Shown: one piece after another, positions 36,049-43,874 of the stretch
How positions within the stretch are numbered: position 1 is the first letter of the stretch
Layout: every line of letters starts with the position of its first letter
Assembly: GCF_016458275.1 (NCBI RefSeq)
Contig: NZ_JAEMHM010000003.1
Span: forward strand, 310,001 to 374,000
From: Geomesophilobacter sediminis
GTDB lineage: Bacteria > Desulfobacterota > Desulfuromonadia > Geobacterales > Geobacteraceae
Direction of reading: 5' to 3'
DNA length: 64,000 nt
Translations under genes and position numbers: made by a program
Notes under the pieces: generated by a model
Told to the model about the DNA's origin: nothing
The model's input: the letters and a program-made list of their open reading frames with translations, nothing else
The model's database searches: none

Positions 36049-36063
36049 TAATTCCCTCCCCTT

Positions 36064-36459
36064 TCAATTCCCGGCCGGCAAACCGGCCTTACGGGCAGAG
36101 CGCATGGCCCCGCTCCAAAACGGTGACATAACATTGCGCAGCGGCGGGATCTGGTAGTCGCTGTCACTGTTGAGGTATTTCCGCAGCTCCTCGACCACGT
36201 TCGCGCTGAGCAGGGTCAGCTTTTCCACCTCCGCCAGGTCGTGACTCGTGTTGCAAACCTCCTCCACCTGCCGGTAGAGGGCCTCAAATTCCGCCTCGCT
36301 CGCGGCGTTCCCCTTAACCTGTTGGAGAACCTCGTCGAGAAGCAGAAGCCTTTTGGCACGGATCAACTGCACCTCGACCGTCAACTCCTGGATCGGTTGC
36401 ATGTCGGAATTCTTCAACAGTTTTAGAGACTTCGTAAGAAGATCGTATTGCTTTAGCAT
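36064..36459 (-). CDS. Small helical protein, paralogue A of a two-member local family
   Basis: 131 residues (MLKQYDLLTKSLKLLKNSDMQPIQELTVEVQLIRAKRLLLLDEVLQQVKG...), with no known family recognised. It is mostly alpha-helical, no signal peptide. It is clearly related to the protein at 51373-51732: both start MLKQY(D/N) then LTK, share E-x-QLI-x-x-K-x-LLL and S-E-x-EFE-x-L, and have a cysteine after an acidic helix. The ATG at 36459 has GGAGG upstream; the open frame runs 12 codons further but without a ribosome site. Upstream lies a sigma-54-type promoter and a palindromic enhancer (see those entries). The next gene encodes an exported protein. Confidence 0.8.
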   Translation of the reverse strand: MLKQYDLLTKSLKLLKNSDMQPIQELTVEVQLIRAKRLLLLDEVLQQVKGNAASEAEFEALYRQVEEVCNTSHDLAEVEKLTLLSANVVEELRKYLNSDSDYQIPPLRNVMSPFWSGAMRSARKAGLPAGN

Positions 36460-36500
36460 GTAAATCCTCCGCACAAGTCCAGCCTTGAGACCCATTTACA

Positions 36501-36517
36501 TAACAAGAAACGTGCCA
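36501..36517 (-). promoter_or_regulatory. Sigma-54-type promoter 1
   Basis: Minus strand TGGCACGTTTCTTGTTA: the -24 element TGGCACG is perfect and the -12 reads TTGTT instead of TTGC(A/T). GG (36516-36515) lies 57 bases before the start codon of the helical protein. Two other loci in the window have the same spacing to the enhancer. Confidence 0.7.
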
Positions 36518-36591
36518 GGGTTCCCGCCCCGAAGAAGGCCCGGTATTACTGGAACAACCCCGGGGAACCACGTCAGATACCGAGCGCAGCC

Positions 36592-36607
36592 TGTCCATTT
36601 TGTTACA
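36592..36607 (-). promoter_or_regulatory. Enhancer half-site, locus 1
   Basis: Minus strand reads TGTAACAAAATGGACA exactly, in the direction of the gene. It is 89 bases from the matching half of the full palindrome and 76 bases from the promoter GG. Confidence 0.75.
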
Positions 36608-36624
36608 GCGGCTGCCCCGAAGAC

Positions 36625-36649
36625 ACCCGTAACAGACACGGTTACGGGT
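36625..36649. other. Inverted repeat ACCCGTAAC-N7-GTTACGGGT
   Basis: A perfect 9-bp inverted repeat located between the two enhancer elements of locus 1. It is not seen at the other two loci. It could be the terminator of the PAP2 gene upstream or a separate regulator site. Confidence 0.4.
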
Positions 36650-36664
36650 GGTTATGCGCCAAAT

Positions 36665-36696
36665 CGTAACAATTTGGACATGTCCATTTTGTTACA
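36665..36696. promoter_or_regulatory. Palindromic enhancer (UAS), locus 1
   Basis: CGTAACAATTTGGACA followed directly by TGTCCATTTTGTTACA: a 32-bp near-perfect palindrome. Both halves fit TGT-N10-ACA apart from the leading C of the left half. It is 149 bases from the sigma-54-type GG. Confidence 0.75.
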
Positions 36697-36731
36697 GTCT
36701 ATTTATCCTTGCTAATACTTCCGATGTGACA

Positions 36732-37451
36732 CTAAGAGAAGTGGTGTTCCATAACAGCAACGAAAATGGTCGCGGCAAAGACTGCGGTGTCGCGGACCCA
36801 TCCGAAACTGTCGGCGATCTGGAAGGTATAGAAGAAGGAACAGGCATAGAACAGCTGAGGCCGGGACTTCATCCAGCCGAGCAAGCGCCCGCACAGGAGC
36901 ACCCGCACCCGGGGAATCAGGACCAGGCTGCCGATCCCGAACCCGAGCAACCCGCCGGCCAGTATGTCGGTTGGGTAGTGAATGCCGAGGTAGACCCGGG
37001 GGAGGCAGATGACGATGAATACATAGACCAGGGCAAGGATGCCGGTTCTACGGGAGACCGCGAAAATTCCCGCTGCCAGGGTGAAAAAGAGGGCCGCGTG
37101 ATCGCTCGGGAAAGAGTTCCAATCGATGAGGTTATCGGGGTCCATGGTGAAGGCAGGAATGGTATGCAGCTCCTCGGTATGCAGCGGCCGGAGGCGGAAC
37201 GGGATCAGGTAACTGATCAACCGGGACACCAGCAGGGAAAACGGCGCCAGAAGCGAAGCGGCGGCGAGCTTCTCGCGGTTGGCATCCTGGTTTTCCCCCG
37301 GGGTAAACCATGCCCACCACATCAGCAGGGCGACCATGCCGCTTTTCTGGAATTGATCAGCGGTGAGCCAGGTCGTGACGGCATCGAAACTCCAGGAGTG
37401 GCGCGCAAAACCGTTAATAAAATGGATGATGGAGCTGTCGAAGTAGTTCAT
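36732..37451 (-). CDS. PAP2-family membrane phosphatase
   Basis: 239 residues with about five membrane helices. The phosphatase motifs II and III are clear: SFPSDHAALFFTLAAG and RVYLGIHYPTDILAGGLLGFG. Motif I (K-x6-RP) is replaced by FRLRPLHTEEL, which still supplies RP. Such enzymes remove phosphate from undecaprenyl diphosphate, phosphatidate or lipid A outside the membrane. The gene starts 45 bases after a 94-residue protein whose promoter is of sigma-54 type, so both likely respond to the same regulator. Confidence 0.87.
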   Translation of the reverse strand: MNYFDSSIIHFINGFARHSWSFDAVTTWLTADQFQKSGMVALLMWWAWFTPGENQDANREKLAAASLLAPFSLLVSRLISYLIPFRLRPLHTEELHTIPAFTMDPDNLIDWNSFPSDHAALFFTLAAGIFAVSRRTGILALVYVFIVICLPRVYLGIHYPTDILAGGLLGFGIGSLVLIPRVRVLLCGRLLGWMKSRPQLFYACSFFYTFQIADSFGWVRDTAVFAATIFVAVMEHHFS

Positions 37452-37496
37452 CTGCTACCTCGCTGAGGATCCCCTAGAGGGAAGATTGGACCCCTC

Positions 37497-37778
37497 CTAC
37501 CCAAACTCGCCAATGGTAACCCATCCCCGGTTCTTGTACAGGGACACTTCGCGGTCACAGTCATCCTTGGTAGGGAGCGGAATTCCGTTGAATTCGAGGA
37601 AATAGCACTCCTGCTTGAAATCACAGGTTATCGAGTGGGGCGTCTGAGCTTCCTTCCAGACGGGGTCCTCGACCAGCATTCCGGGCGTGGGAATGACGTT
37701 GGTATGGATCTCCTTGCGCATCATCTCGTGATATCCCGCGGTTTGGGTAAAAATATTAACCCCCAGTACAACCCTCAT
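37497..37778 (-). CDS. Hypothetical 93-residue protein, first gene of sigma-54 operon 2
   Basis: MRVVLGVNIFTQTAGYHEMMRKEIHTNVIPTPGMLVEDPVWKEAQTPHSITCDFKQECYFLEFNGIPLPTKDDCDREVSLYKNRGWVTIGEFG. No family is recognised. It has three cysteines, is compact and has no signal peptide. The ATG at 37778 has GGAGAGG upstream; a longer frame to 37877 would run through the promoter region and is rejected. The paired sigma-54-type promoter is at 37841-37857. The PAP2 gene follows. Confidence 0.7.
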   Translation of the reverse strand: MRVVLGVNIFTQTAGYHEMMRKEIHTNVIPTPGMLVEDPVWKEAQTPHSITCDFKQECYFLEFNGIPLPTKDDCDREVSLYKNRGWVTIGEFG

Positions 37779-37840
37779 CAGCCACCTCTCCTTCCTATGT
37801 GTTCCCGAATACCGGCAGAAATTGCCGGATTGCCCCTCCT

Positions 37841-37857
37841 TATCATTTTGCATGCCA
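37841..37857 (-). promoter_or_regulatory. Sigma-54-type promoter 2
   Basis: Minus strand TGGCATGCAAAATGATA: GG-N10-GA, with the GG at 37856-37855. This is a weaker match than promoter 1, supported by its 150-base distance to the palindrome, as in the other two loci. Confidence 0.55.
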
Positions 37858-37946
37858 AGATCACAAAAAAAGGTCAAGACACGTAGTTTCAGCCAGTTAC
37901 CCGACCTTGCGGACGGAACCTTCCCCCCTAACGCGACATGGGCAAC

Positions 37947-37962
37947 TGTTCATTTTGTTACA
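37947..37962 (-). promoter_or_regulatory. Enhancer half-site, locus 2
   Basis: Minus strand reads TGTAACAAAATGAACA, one change from the consensus, pointing toward the gene. It is displaced about 14 bases relative to loci 1 and 3. Confidence 0.65.
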
Positions 37963-38005
37963 GCAGCCACCATAGACAGTTGATTTCACAGGACAAATTC
38001 GCACC

Positions 38006-38036
38006 TGTAACAAAATGGACAGTCCATTCTTTTACA
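38006..38036. promoter_or_regulatory. Palindromic enhancer (UAS), locus 2
   Basis: TGTAACAAAATGGACA followed by GTCCATTCTTTTACA, a 31-bp version lacking one central base. It lies 150 bases from the sigma-54-type GG of the minus-strand gene. Confidence 0.7.
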
Positions 38037-38179
38037 GCAGATCCGCAGGGAGCCGGCAAGATCCGGAGGGACGCACGACATGGTAAAATCAGCTCTTATT
38101 TTTCTGAGCTTCCGAACCAGGGGAACTGGACAGATACGCGCCACGGCGGACTTGGCTGCCGGCGCCACAGGAGGAGTAC

Positions 38180-39334
38180 GTGAACGCATCGACAACCACC
38201 GTTCAACGGCTGATGCTTGAGTTCGCCGCACTCACCGGTCTCGAACCAGCCGGCGAGGTCAGGCGCTACCTCTGGACCGATGCCTTTGCCGTCTGCAATT
38301 TTCTGGAACTGTTCCGGGTTACCGCGAACCCGTTCTTCCTGGAGGAAGCGCTCCGTCTGGTCGACCAGGTCCATCAGACCCTGGGACGCCACCGCGACGA
38401 TGACACGCGCACCGGCTGGATCAGCGGCCTAAAGGACGAGGAAGCGGAGCGGCACCCGACCCGGGGCGGCCTGAGGATCGGGAAGGAACTGAGCGAGCGG
38501 CGGGGGGACGAGCGACCGGACGAACGAAAGGAATGGGACCGGGACGGTCAATACTACCATTACCTGACCAAGTGGATGCACGCCCTGCGTCGGGTCGCCG
38601 CAGCGACCGGGGACGAAAGATACACCCGCTGGGGAGTGGAACTGGCCGAGACGGTGCATGCGCGATTCTGCTACGACCCGGAGTGGGGCGGGGCCAGACG
38701 GATTTACTGGAAGATGAGCATCGATCTTAGCCGTCCCCTGGTGCCGTCCATGGGGATGCATGACCCCTTGGATGGACTGGTCAGCTATTGCGAGCTCCAG
38801 GAGGCGGCCCGCAGCTACGGGCTCGACCTCCTCAAGCCGGAGGCCGCCGAACTGGTGGCGATCTGCCGGGGACAGCGCTGGGAGACCGACGACCCGTTGG
38901 GCATCGGCGGGCTGCTCTGGGACGCGGGGCGGATCATTCAGCTGATGATCAAGGGAGCATTTCCGGAACCGGGCTTCCTGGATCGGGTCCTGCAGGCGGC
39001 AATTGCCGGGCTGGAGATGTTCGAGGAAGCCGGGATGCTGCGCCACCCCGCAGTCTTTCGCCTACCCTTCCGGGAGCTGGGGCTGGGGATCGGGCTGAAG
39101 GGGCTCCCGGCGCTGCTCGATAGGACCGCGGAGCATCCGGACCTCTTCGACCGCAACGGTTTGGTGGCGGCGCGTCTGAACGCGCTTTTGGGTTTCCTGC
39201 CGATGGCGGAGAGGATCGATGACTTCTGGATGGACGGCACCAATTCCCGGGCCAGGACCTGGAGCGACCATCGTGAGATCAACATGGTGATGCTCGCCAC
39301 CAGCCTCGCTCCGGAAACCTTCCTGCTGGTCTAG
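38180..39334 (+). CDS. Six-hairpin glycosidase-like hypothetical protein
   Basis: 384 residues, soluble. Repeated helix pairs with LEEALRLVDQVHQTLGRHR, YYHYLTKWMHALRRVAAATGDERYTRWGVELAETVHARF and GLLWDAGRIIQLMIKG look like an (alpha/alpha)6 barrel of the six-hairpin glycosidase superfamily. No catalytic motif is identified and no signal peptide is present, so an intracellular sugar-acting or simply structural role cannot be distinguished. The start is GTG with GGAGGAG upstream. The sigma-54 elements upstream fit the divergent minus-strand gene better. Confidence 0.65.
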   Translation: MNASTTTVQRLMLEFAALTGLEPAGEVRRYLWTDAFAVCNFLELFRVTANPFFLEEALRLVDQVHQTLGRHRDDDTRTGWISGLKDEEAERHPTRGGLRIGKELSERRGDERPDERKEWDRDGQYYHYLTKWMHALRRVAAATGDERYTRWGVELAETVHARFCYDPEWGGARRIYWKMSIDLSRPLVPSMGMHDPLDGLVSYCELQEAARSYGLDLLKPEAAELVAICRGQRWETDDPLGIGGLLWDAGRIIQLMIKGAFPEPGFLDRVLQAAIAGLEMFEEAGMLRHPAVFRLPFRELGLGIGLKGLPALLDRTAEHPDLFDRNGLVAARLNALLGFLPMAERIDDFWMDGTNSRARTWSDHREINMVMLATSLAPETFLLV

Positions 39335-40578
39335 GTCGCGGTCCGCTCTTCGCTTTGCAAGGTATTGCGGCTGGCCAGCTGCGGAAACCAGATCCTCCAG
39401 AGAAAGACGACCACCAGCGTGCCGATGCCGCCCAGGACCGCAGCGGGAACCGTCCCGAACCAGGAAGCGGTGAGACCGGACTCGAATTCGCCAAGCTGGT
39501 TGGAAGCGCCGATGAATACCGAGTTCACCGCACTGACCCGCCCGCGCATCTCATCAGGAGTTTCCAGCTGAACCAGGGAAGATCGGATCACCACGCTCAG
39601 CATGTCGGCCATCCCCAGCAGGGCCAGCGCGAAAAAGGAAAGGGTCATGGACCTGGAGAGGGCAAAGACGATAGTGGCCAGGCCGAAGACGCCGACGGCG
39701 CCAAACATGATTGACCCGACCCGGCGGCGCAGCGGCCGGCGGGCAAGGTACAGGGACGCGATGAAGGCCCCCAGGGCCGGTGCCGCCCGGAGCAGACCGA
39801 GGCCCCGCGGGGTGGCATGGAGGATGTCGCGGGCGTAGATCGGCAGCAGCGCGGTCACCCCACCAAGCAGGACCGCGAACAGATCAAACGAGATCGCCCC
39901 GAGCAGGACCGGCCGGCTCCGGATGAAGTGGATCCCGGCGAAGATGGTGTCGAGGCTGGGACGTTCCCGCCGGGCCGTCACCGTCTTCAGCCGCATCCGT
40001 CGCACGGCGACGGAGGAAAAGAAAAAAAGCACCGCCGCGGTCAGATAGACGGCGACCGGTCCCAGAAGGTAGAGAAAGCCCCCGAGCATCGGCCCGGCAA
40101 TCACCGCTCCCTGCATGACCGAACCGCTCAGCGCCAGCGCCGAGGGAAGATCGTCGGGATCGACGATCGATGGGACCAGCGTCTGCAGCGTCGCGTACTC
40201 AAAGGAACGGGCGGTTCCCAAGAGGAAAATGAAGAGAAAAATAAGCTCCGGGCTCACCCAGCCGGCAAGGCAGCTGCCGGCAAGCCCCACCATCGCCACC
40301 CCCTCCACCCCTTGGGCCAGGGACACCAGCCGACGCCGGTCATACCGGTCCGCAGCATGCCCTACCACCAGTACCAGGAGCAGCGCGGGGAGAAACTGCA
40401 CCAGCCCGACCAGCCCGAGACTTAGCGCGCTCCGGGTGACCTCATAAACGTGCCACCCCACCGCAACCCCAACCATCTGGTACGAGACGACCGAACAACC
40501 GCGGGAGGCAAGAAACCAGCGCAGCGAACGGTTGTGCCGGTGGGTTCCCCCTTTTTGGTGATCCGCCGCTCCGCTCAC
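39331..40578 (-). CDS. MFS transporter, EntS/MFS_3-like exporter
   Basis: About 415 residues with roughly 12 membrane helices. Signature parts are VGHAADRYDRRRLVSLAQG after helix 2, LPSALALSGSVMQGAVIAGPMLGGFLY and the late SLVQLETPDEMRGRVSAVNSVFIGASNQLGEFESG, which is typical of the exporter group that includes EntS. The substrate is unknown. The start chosen is the GTG at 40578, which overlaps the TGA of the upstream cysteine desulfurase as GTGA; the open frame extends further within that gene, but that part is not MFS-like. Coupled translation with the desulfurase gene is likely. Confidence 0.87.
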   Translation of the reverse strand: MSGAADHQKGGTHRHNRSLRWFLASRGCSVVSYQMVGVAVGWHVYEVTRSALSLGLVGLVQFLPALLLVLVVGHAADRYDRRRLVSLAQGVEGVAMVGLAGSCLAGWVSPELIFLFIFLLGTARSFEYATLQTLVPSIVDPDDLPSALALSGSVMQGAVIAGPMLGGFLYLLGPVAVYLTAAVLFFFSSVAVRRMRLKTVTARRERPSLDTIFAGIHFIRSRPVLLGAISFDLFAVLLGGVTALLPIYARDILHATPRGLGLLRAAPALGAFIASLYLARRPLRRRVGSIMFGAVGVFGLATIVFALSRSMTLSFFALALLGMADMLSVVIRSSLVQLETPDEMRGRVSAVNSVFIGASNQLGEFESGLTASWFGTVPAAVLGGIGTLVVVFLWRIWFPQLASRNTLQSEERTAT

Positions 40579-41726
40579 CGGCACGCTCCGCGGTCGCCGC
40601 CCGCTTCGCACCGCAGCGACTCGACCAATCCGGGCAGGATATCGAGCACCGTGTCGACGTCGGCCCCGGTGCTGAAGCGTCCCAGCGAAAAACGGAGATG
40701 GGCTTCCTGGGTGCAGCCATCCGCCGCTGCGCTTTTCAGCGCGCCCGAACTGCACGCCGAGCCGGAAGAAACGGCAATGCCGAGCCGATCCAGCGCGCCG
40801 ACTAGCGAGTCACTCGGCAGGCCGGAGAAGGTAAGGCTCAAGGTATTGCCAAGGCGCCGGGTCGGGTGCCCGTTGCGGCGCACCCCGGAAATCGCTTCCA
40901 GGATCCCCCGCTCCAACCGGTCCCGCAACTCCCGGACCCGGGCCGCCTCCGCGGCACCGGAGCCCAGGGCAATGGCACTGGCCTGCCCCAGCGCGACGAT
41001 CCCGGCGACGTTTTCGGTCCCGGACCGGCGGTTTTTCTCCTGCCCGCCCCCATGGAGCAAGGGTTGCAGCCGAATCCCCTGGCGCACCACCAGGGCTCCC
41101 ACCCCTTTGGGGGCGTAGAGCTTGTGCCCGGAGAGGGAAACCAGTCCCGCCTGCAGCTCCCGGCAGTCCACCGCTATCTTCCCCACCGCCTGAACCGCAT
41201 CGCAATGCAGATACACGCCGTGCCGCGCCGCAATCTCCCCCACCGCACCAACCGGGAAAATGGTGCCGGTCTCGTTATTGGCCAGCATCACCGAAATCAG
41301 GATGGTTTCCGGCGTGATCGTCTTTTCCAGATCGGCGGGGTCGAACATCCCCTCGTCATCGACCTCCAGGCAGGTCACCCGGTACCCGGCCTTTTCCAGG
41401 TGCAGGGCCGGATAGAGCACCGAAGGATGCTCCGCCTTGGTCGTGATGATATGGTTTCCCTTCCGAGCCAGGGCTGCGGCCACCCCCTTGATGGCGGCGT
41501 TATTCGATTCGGTCGCGCAGGAGGTGAAAACCACCTCCGACGGCGCACAGTGCAACAGTGCTGCCACCTGCTCCCGCGCCAGGTCCACCGCCTGTTGGGC
41601 CCGTCTTCCTGTGGCATGGCTGCTGGACGGGTTGCCGAACCCTTCCCGGTAGAAGGGAAGCATTGCTTCGAGCACCTCGGGGAGAACCGGGGTGGTGGCG
41701 TTGTAATCGAGGTAGATCTCGCTCAT
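40575..41726 (-). CDS. Cysteine desulfurase, NifS/IscS family
   Basis: 383 residues. It removes sulfur from cysteine as a protein-bound persulfide for Fe-S cluster or thio-cofactor synthesis, using PLP. It begins MSEIYLDYNATTPVLPEVLEAM. The PLP lysine is in SLSGHKLYAPKG, the active-site cysteine in AVSSGSACSSG, and NNETGT, HCDAVQAVGKI and RSGTENVAGIVALG are family marks. No scaffold (IscU/NifU) or tRNA-thiolation gene is adjacent, so the acceptor is undetermined. The MFS gene directly downstream overlaps its stop codon. Confidence 0.93.
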   Translation of the reverse strand: MSEIYLDYNATTPVLPEVLEAMLPFYREGFGNPSSSHATGRRAQQAVDLAREQVAALLHCAPSEVVFTSCATESNNAAIKGVAAALARKGNHIITTKAEHPSVLYPALHLEKAGYRVTCLEVDDEGMFDPADLEKTITPETILISVMLANNETGTIFPVGAVGEIAARHGVYLHCDAVQAVGKIAVDCRELQAGLVSLSGHKLYAPKGVGALVVRQGIRLQPLLHGGGQEKNRRSGTENVAGIVALGQASAIALGSGAAEAARVRELRDRLERGILEAISGVRRNGHPTRRLGNTLSLTFSGLPSDSLVGALDRLGIAVSSGSACSSGALKSAAADGCTQEAHLRFSLGRFSTGADVDTVLDILPGLVESLRCEAGGDRGACR

Positions 41727-41779
41727 CTTGCTTAGCTCCAGCTGAATCGGGACAACGTAACCGGGGAAGACATTTTTAC

Positions 41780-41858
41780 GTGGAAGCGCCTTTCCAGGCG
41801 ATTAACCGCAACCGTTGCCACCGCCTTCGGCGGATCGCGCCCGAAAAGGCGCTTCCAC
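41780..41858. repeat. REP-like long inverted repeat, copy 2
   Basis: GTGGAAGCGCCTTTCCAGGC opens the left arm (41780-41802) and GGCGCTTCCAC closes the right arm (41834-41858), with a 31-base centre. It is the same family as 1035-1097 and 54337-54414; the A in GTGGAA distinguishes it. It lies between two minus-strand genes. Confidence 0.75.
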
Positions 41859-42097
41859 AGGGCAGGCAGCTACCTTGCCTGATCGAAAGACCTTTTCATC
41901 CAAAGAGAGGAAACCGCGACCAGAATGTCGCTGCTACAGGAAGATCGTACGCCCCGGCGTAAAGAGGTCCCAACCTCCCCCCCCTCGAAGGCGACCCAGC
42001 CTCCCGCCCCGCAGTCGAAGCCCAAAAGAGAAAGTCCCCGGCGTGCGGCACGCCGAGGACCTTCCGGTAATACAGCATCGTCGGTCGATGCCTTTTT
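41859..42097. other. Remainder of the 370-base interval between lysA-like and nifS-like genes
   Basis: No gene is seen. It contains the terminator at 42039-42055 and otherwise unremarkable high-GC sequence. Confidence 0.5.
42039..42055 (-). terminator. Terminator after the lysA-like gene
   Basis: CGGCGTGCGGCACGCCG hairpin; on the minus strand a CTTTCTCTTTT run follows shortly. Fair, not ideal. Confidence 0.5.
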
Positions 42098-43501
42098 TTA
42101 GTACGCGGAAGCCTGGTCCCTGAGGCTGCGCTCGCCGAACGGTTTCTCCTGGTAGGCCTTGGTCGAATCGAGCAGGATTTCGTTTTGGACGATCTGCTCC
42201 AGGGTCTGCGGCTTGCGGATCAGATGCAGATTGCCGTCCTCGCCCATGAGCACCTCGGCCACCTGGATGTGGGAGTTGTAGTTGTGCGGGCTCATGCTGG
42301 CGCAGTAGGCGCCGGCGCCGCCGATCACGACGAAGTCGCCGAAGGCCGGCTCGGCGAGCAGGCGCGGGATGATGTTGCCGTCCGAGTCGAGGCTCTGGGA
42401 ATCGCCGCTTTCGCAGCAGCGCCCCACCACCACCCTCAGATCGTCTTCCGGGTGCAGGTGTCCGAGTTCCCCCTCGGCGGAAAGGAGCTCGCCGTTTTGG
42501 GCGACGACGTACAAGGGATGCCGGGAGCCGTAGAGCAGCGGCCGGGTGTTGAGTTCCATCCCGCCGTTGAGCACGAGGAACTCGAACCCTTCCGGACCGG
42601 TCCGCTTCAGGTCGATGATTTCGGTGATGATGTAGCCGGAGTTGGCGACGATATAGGTCCCCGGCTCAACCTCCATGATCAGCTTGCGCCCGGTTTCCTC
42701 GTAGAACTCCTGGATGCGCTGCTTCGCGTAATTGCCGAGTTCCTTTAGGTCGGCAGCCACTTCGTCCGGCATCCGAGCCTCTTTGAGGCCGCCGCCGAAG
42801 CTGACCCGCTCGGCATCCGGGAAATACTCGCGCACGAAGCCGAGCTCGCGGTCGATGTTCTCCCGCCACTTGGCCGGATCGCCCCCCGAGCCGATGTGGA
42901 CGTGCACCGCGTCGAAGATGATCCCTTTCGTTTTGGCGAATTCGAGTGCCTGCGGCAGGTCGGAGAGATGCACGCCGAAACAGGAGTAGTGGTCCCCGGT
43001 GTTGCGCGAGGCGGACTCGCCGGAACCGACGCCGGGATGAACCCTGATGCAAAGGCGGGTGCCGTTGGCAACCGCAAAGTCAGCGACGAGCTCCAGCTGA
43101 CGGACCGAGCAGACGTTGTATTTCATACCGAGCCGCATCAGCTCTTCGAGGGCAACGCGGTCGGAGCCGACGGGGACCTCCTGGGTGGTCAGCATGATCT
43201 TGGGCGGGTCGATTCCGGCCAGCCGGGCGCGGCGTGCTTCGTTGAGCGAGCTGGCGTCGATTCCAAAGCCGTGTTTGACGATCTCCCTCAGGATGGTGGC
43301 GTTGGAGTTGGCCTTCATGGCATACCTGGGCTCGATGCCGAAGGCGTTCGGCATCGCCAGGACCTCCTGGCACTTGCGGTGGATGATCGAACCGTCGTAC
43401 AGGTAGCACGGAGTTCTGCCCATTTTGGCTGCCGCAACGATTACCTCCGGGGTTACCGTCCCCGTTCCAAATACGGTGAGAGATTTGTCCTTACCAAGCA
43501 T
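42098..43501 (-). CDS. Diaminopimelate decarboxylase-family protein
   Basis: 467 residues with the fold III PLP-dependent decarboxylase plan. The PLP lysine lies in YAMKANSNATIL (about residue 63), HVHIGSGGDPAKW binds phosphate, VSFGGGLKEAR and MEVEPGTYIVANSGYII follow, and the catalytic cysteine is in VVGRCCESGDSQSLDSDGNIIPR. It resembles LysA, which makes lysine from meso-diaminopimelate. It is about 50 residues longer than common LysA and other substrates, such as carboxynorspermidine or arginine-related ones, cannot be excluded. No lysine-pathway gene is adjacent. Confidence 0.82.
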   Translation of the reverse strand: MLGKDKSLTVFGTGTVTPEVIVAAAKMGRTPCYLYDGSIIHRKCQEVLAMPNAFGIEPRYAMKANSNATILREIVKHGFGIDASSLNEARRARLAGIDPPKIMLTTQEVPVGSDRVALEELMRLGMKYNVCSVRQLELVADFAVANGTRLCIRVHPGVGSGESASRNTGDHYSCFGVHLSDLPQALEFAKTKGIIFDAVHVHIGSGGDPAKWRENIDRELGFVREYFPDAERVSFGGGLKEARMPDEVAADLKELGNYAKQRIQEFYEETGRKLIMEVEPGTYIVANSGYIITEIIDLKRTGPEGFEFLVLNGGMELNTRPLLYGSRHPLYVVAQNGELLSAEGELGHLHPEDDLRVVVGRCCESGDSQSLDSDGNIIPRLLAEPAFGDFVVIGGAGAYCASMSPHNYNSHIQVAEVLMGEDGNLHLIRKPQTLEQIVQNEILLDSTKAYQEKPFGERSLRDQASAY

Positions 43502-43874
43502 TCAAAAAGCCTCCATATACGAATAAATAAACGCGGGGCGCACCGGGGAATGCCGCTCCCCTCTCCTTTCAGCGAGTGTCCAAGCTGCCGCACCGGGAAA
43601 GGTTCCCTCCGTGCCGGCGTTCCCGGTTCCCGCCGCGCCGGCGCTTCACCGAGTAAAGTGGCTTAGCATAAAACAGAGCGCGAAAATGATCAAGACCGGA
43701 AAGCGGAATCGCAGAAATTTTCTGTGGTTGGGGAAGCTCACCGCGAAAGGGCGCCGAGGTAGCCGAGGGGAAAAAACGGGCCACATCCCTCTGGGGCGAG
43801 GTCGGGGGAGCGAACGGGAGGAACTGAAGGTAAAGCAGGCAGTCCGCAACCGGTTGGTCCCGGCAATGAATCAG
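43502..43874. other. Interval between lysA-like gene and hydrolase gene
   Basis: About 370 bases with no supported gene, RNA or strong hairpin. Short antisense-type open frames have neither ribosome sites nor family matches. It should contain the lysA-like gene promoter. Confidence 0.5.

Larger units (their letters stand above)
37779..38179. other. Divergent intergenic region with enhancer locus 2
   Basis: About 400 bases between the minus-strand 93-residue gene and the plus-strand gene at 38180. Besides the sigma-54 elements it holds no gene. The spacing match to loci 1 and 3 argues that the elements serve the minus-strand gene. Confidence 0.6.

Noticed and set aside
36592-36696. Terminal inverted repeats of a small transposable element (MITE)
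   Set aside because: The half-site and palindrome could look like element ends, but their spacing to promoters and genes is fixed in three loci, the DNA between them is unrelated, and no target-site duplication is seen.
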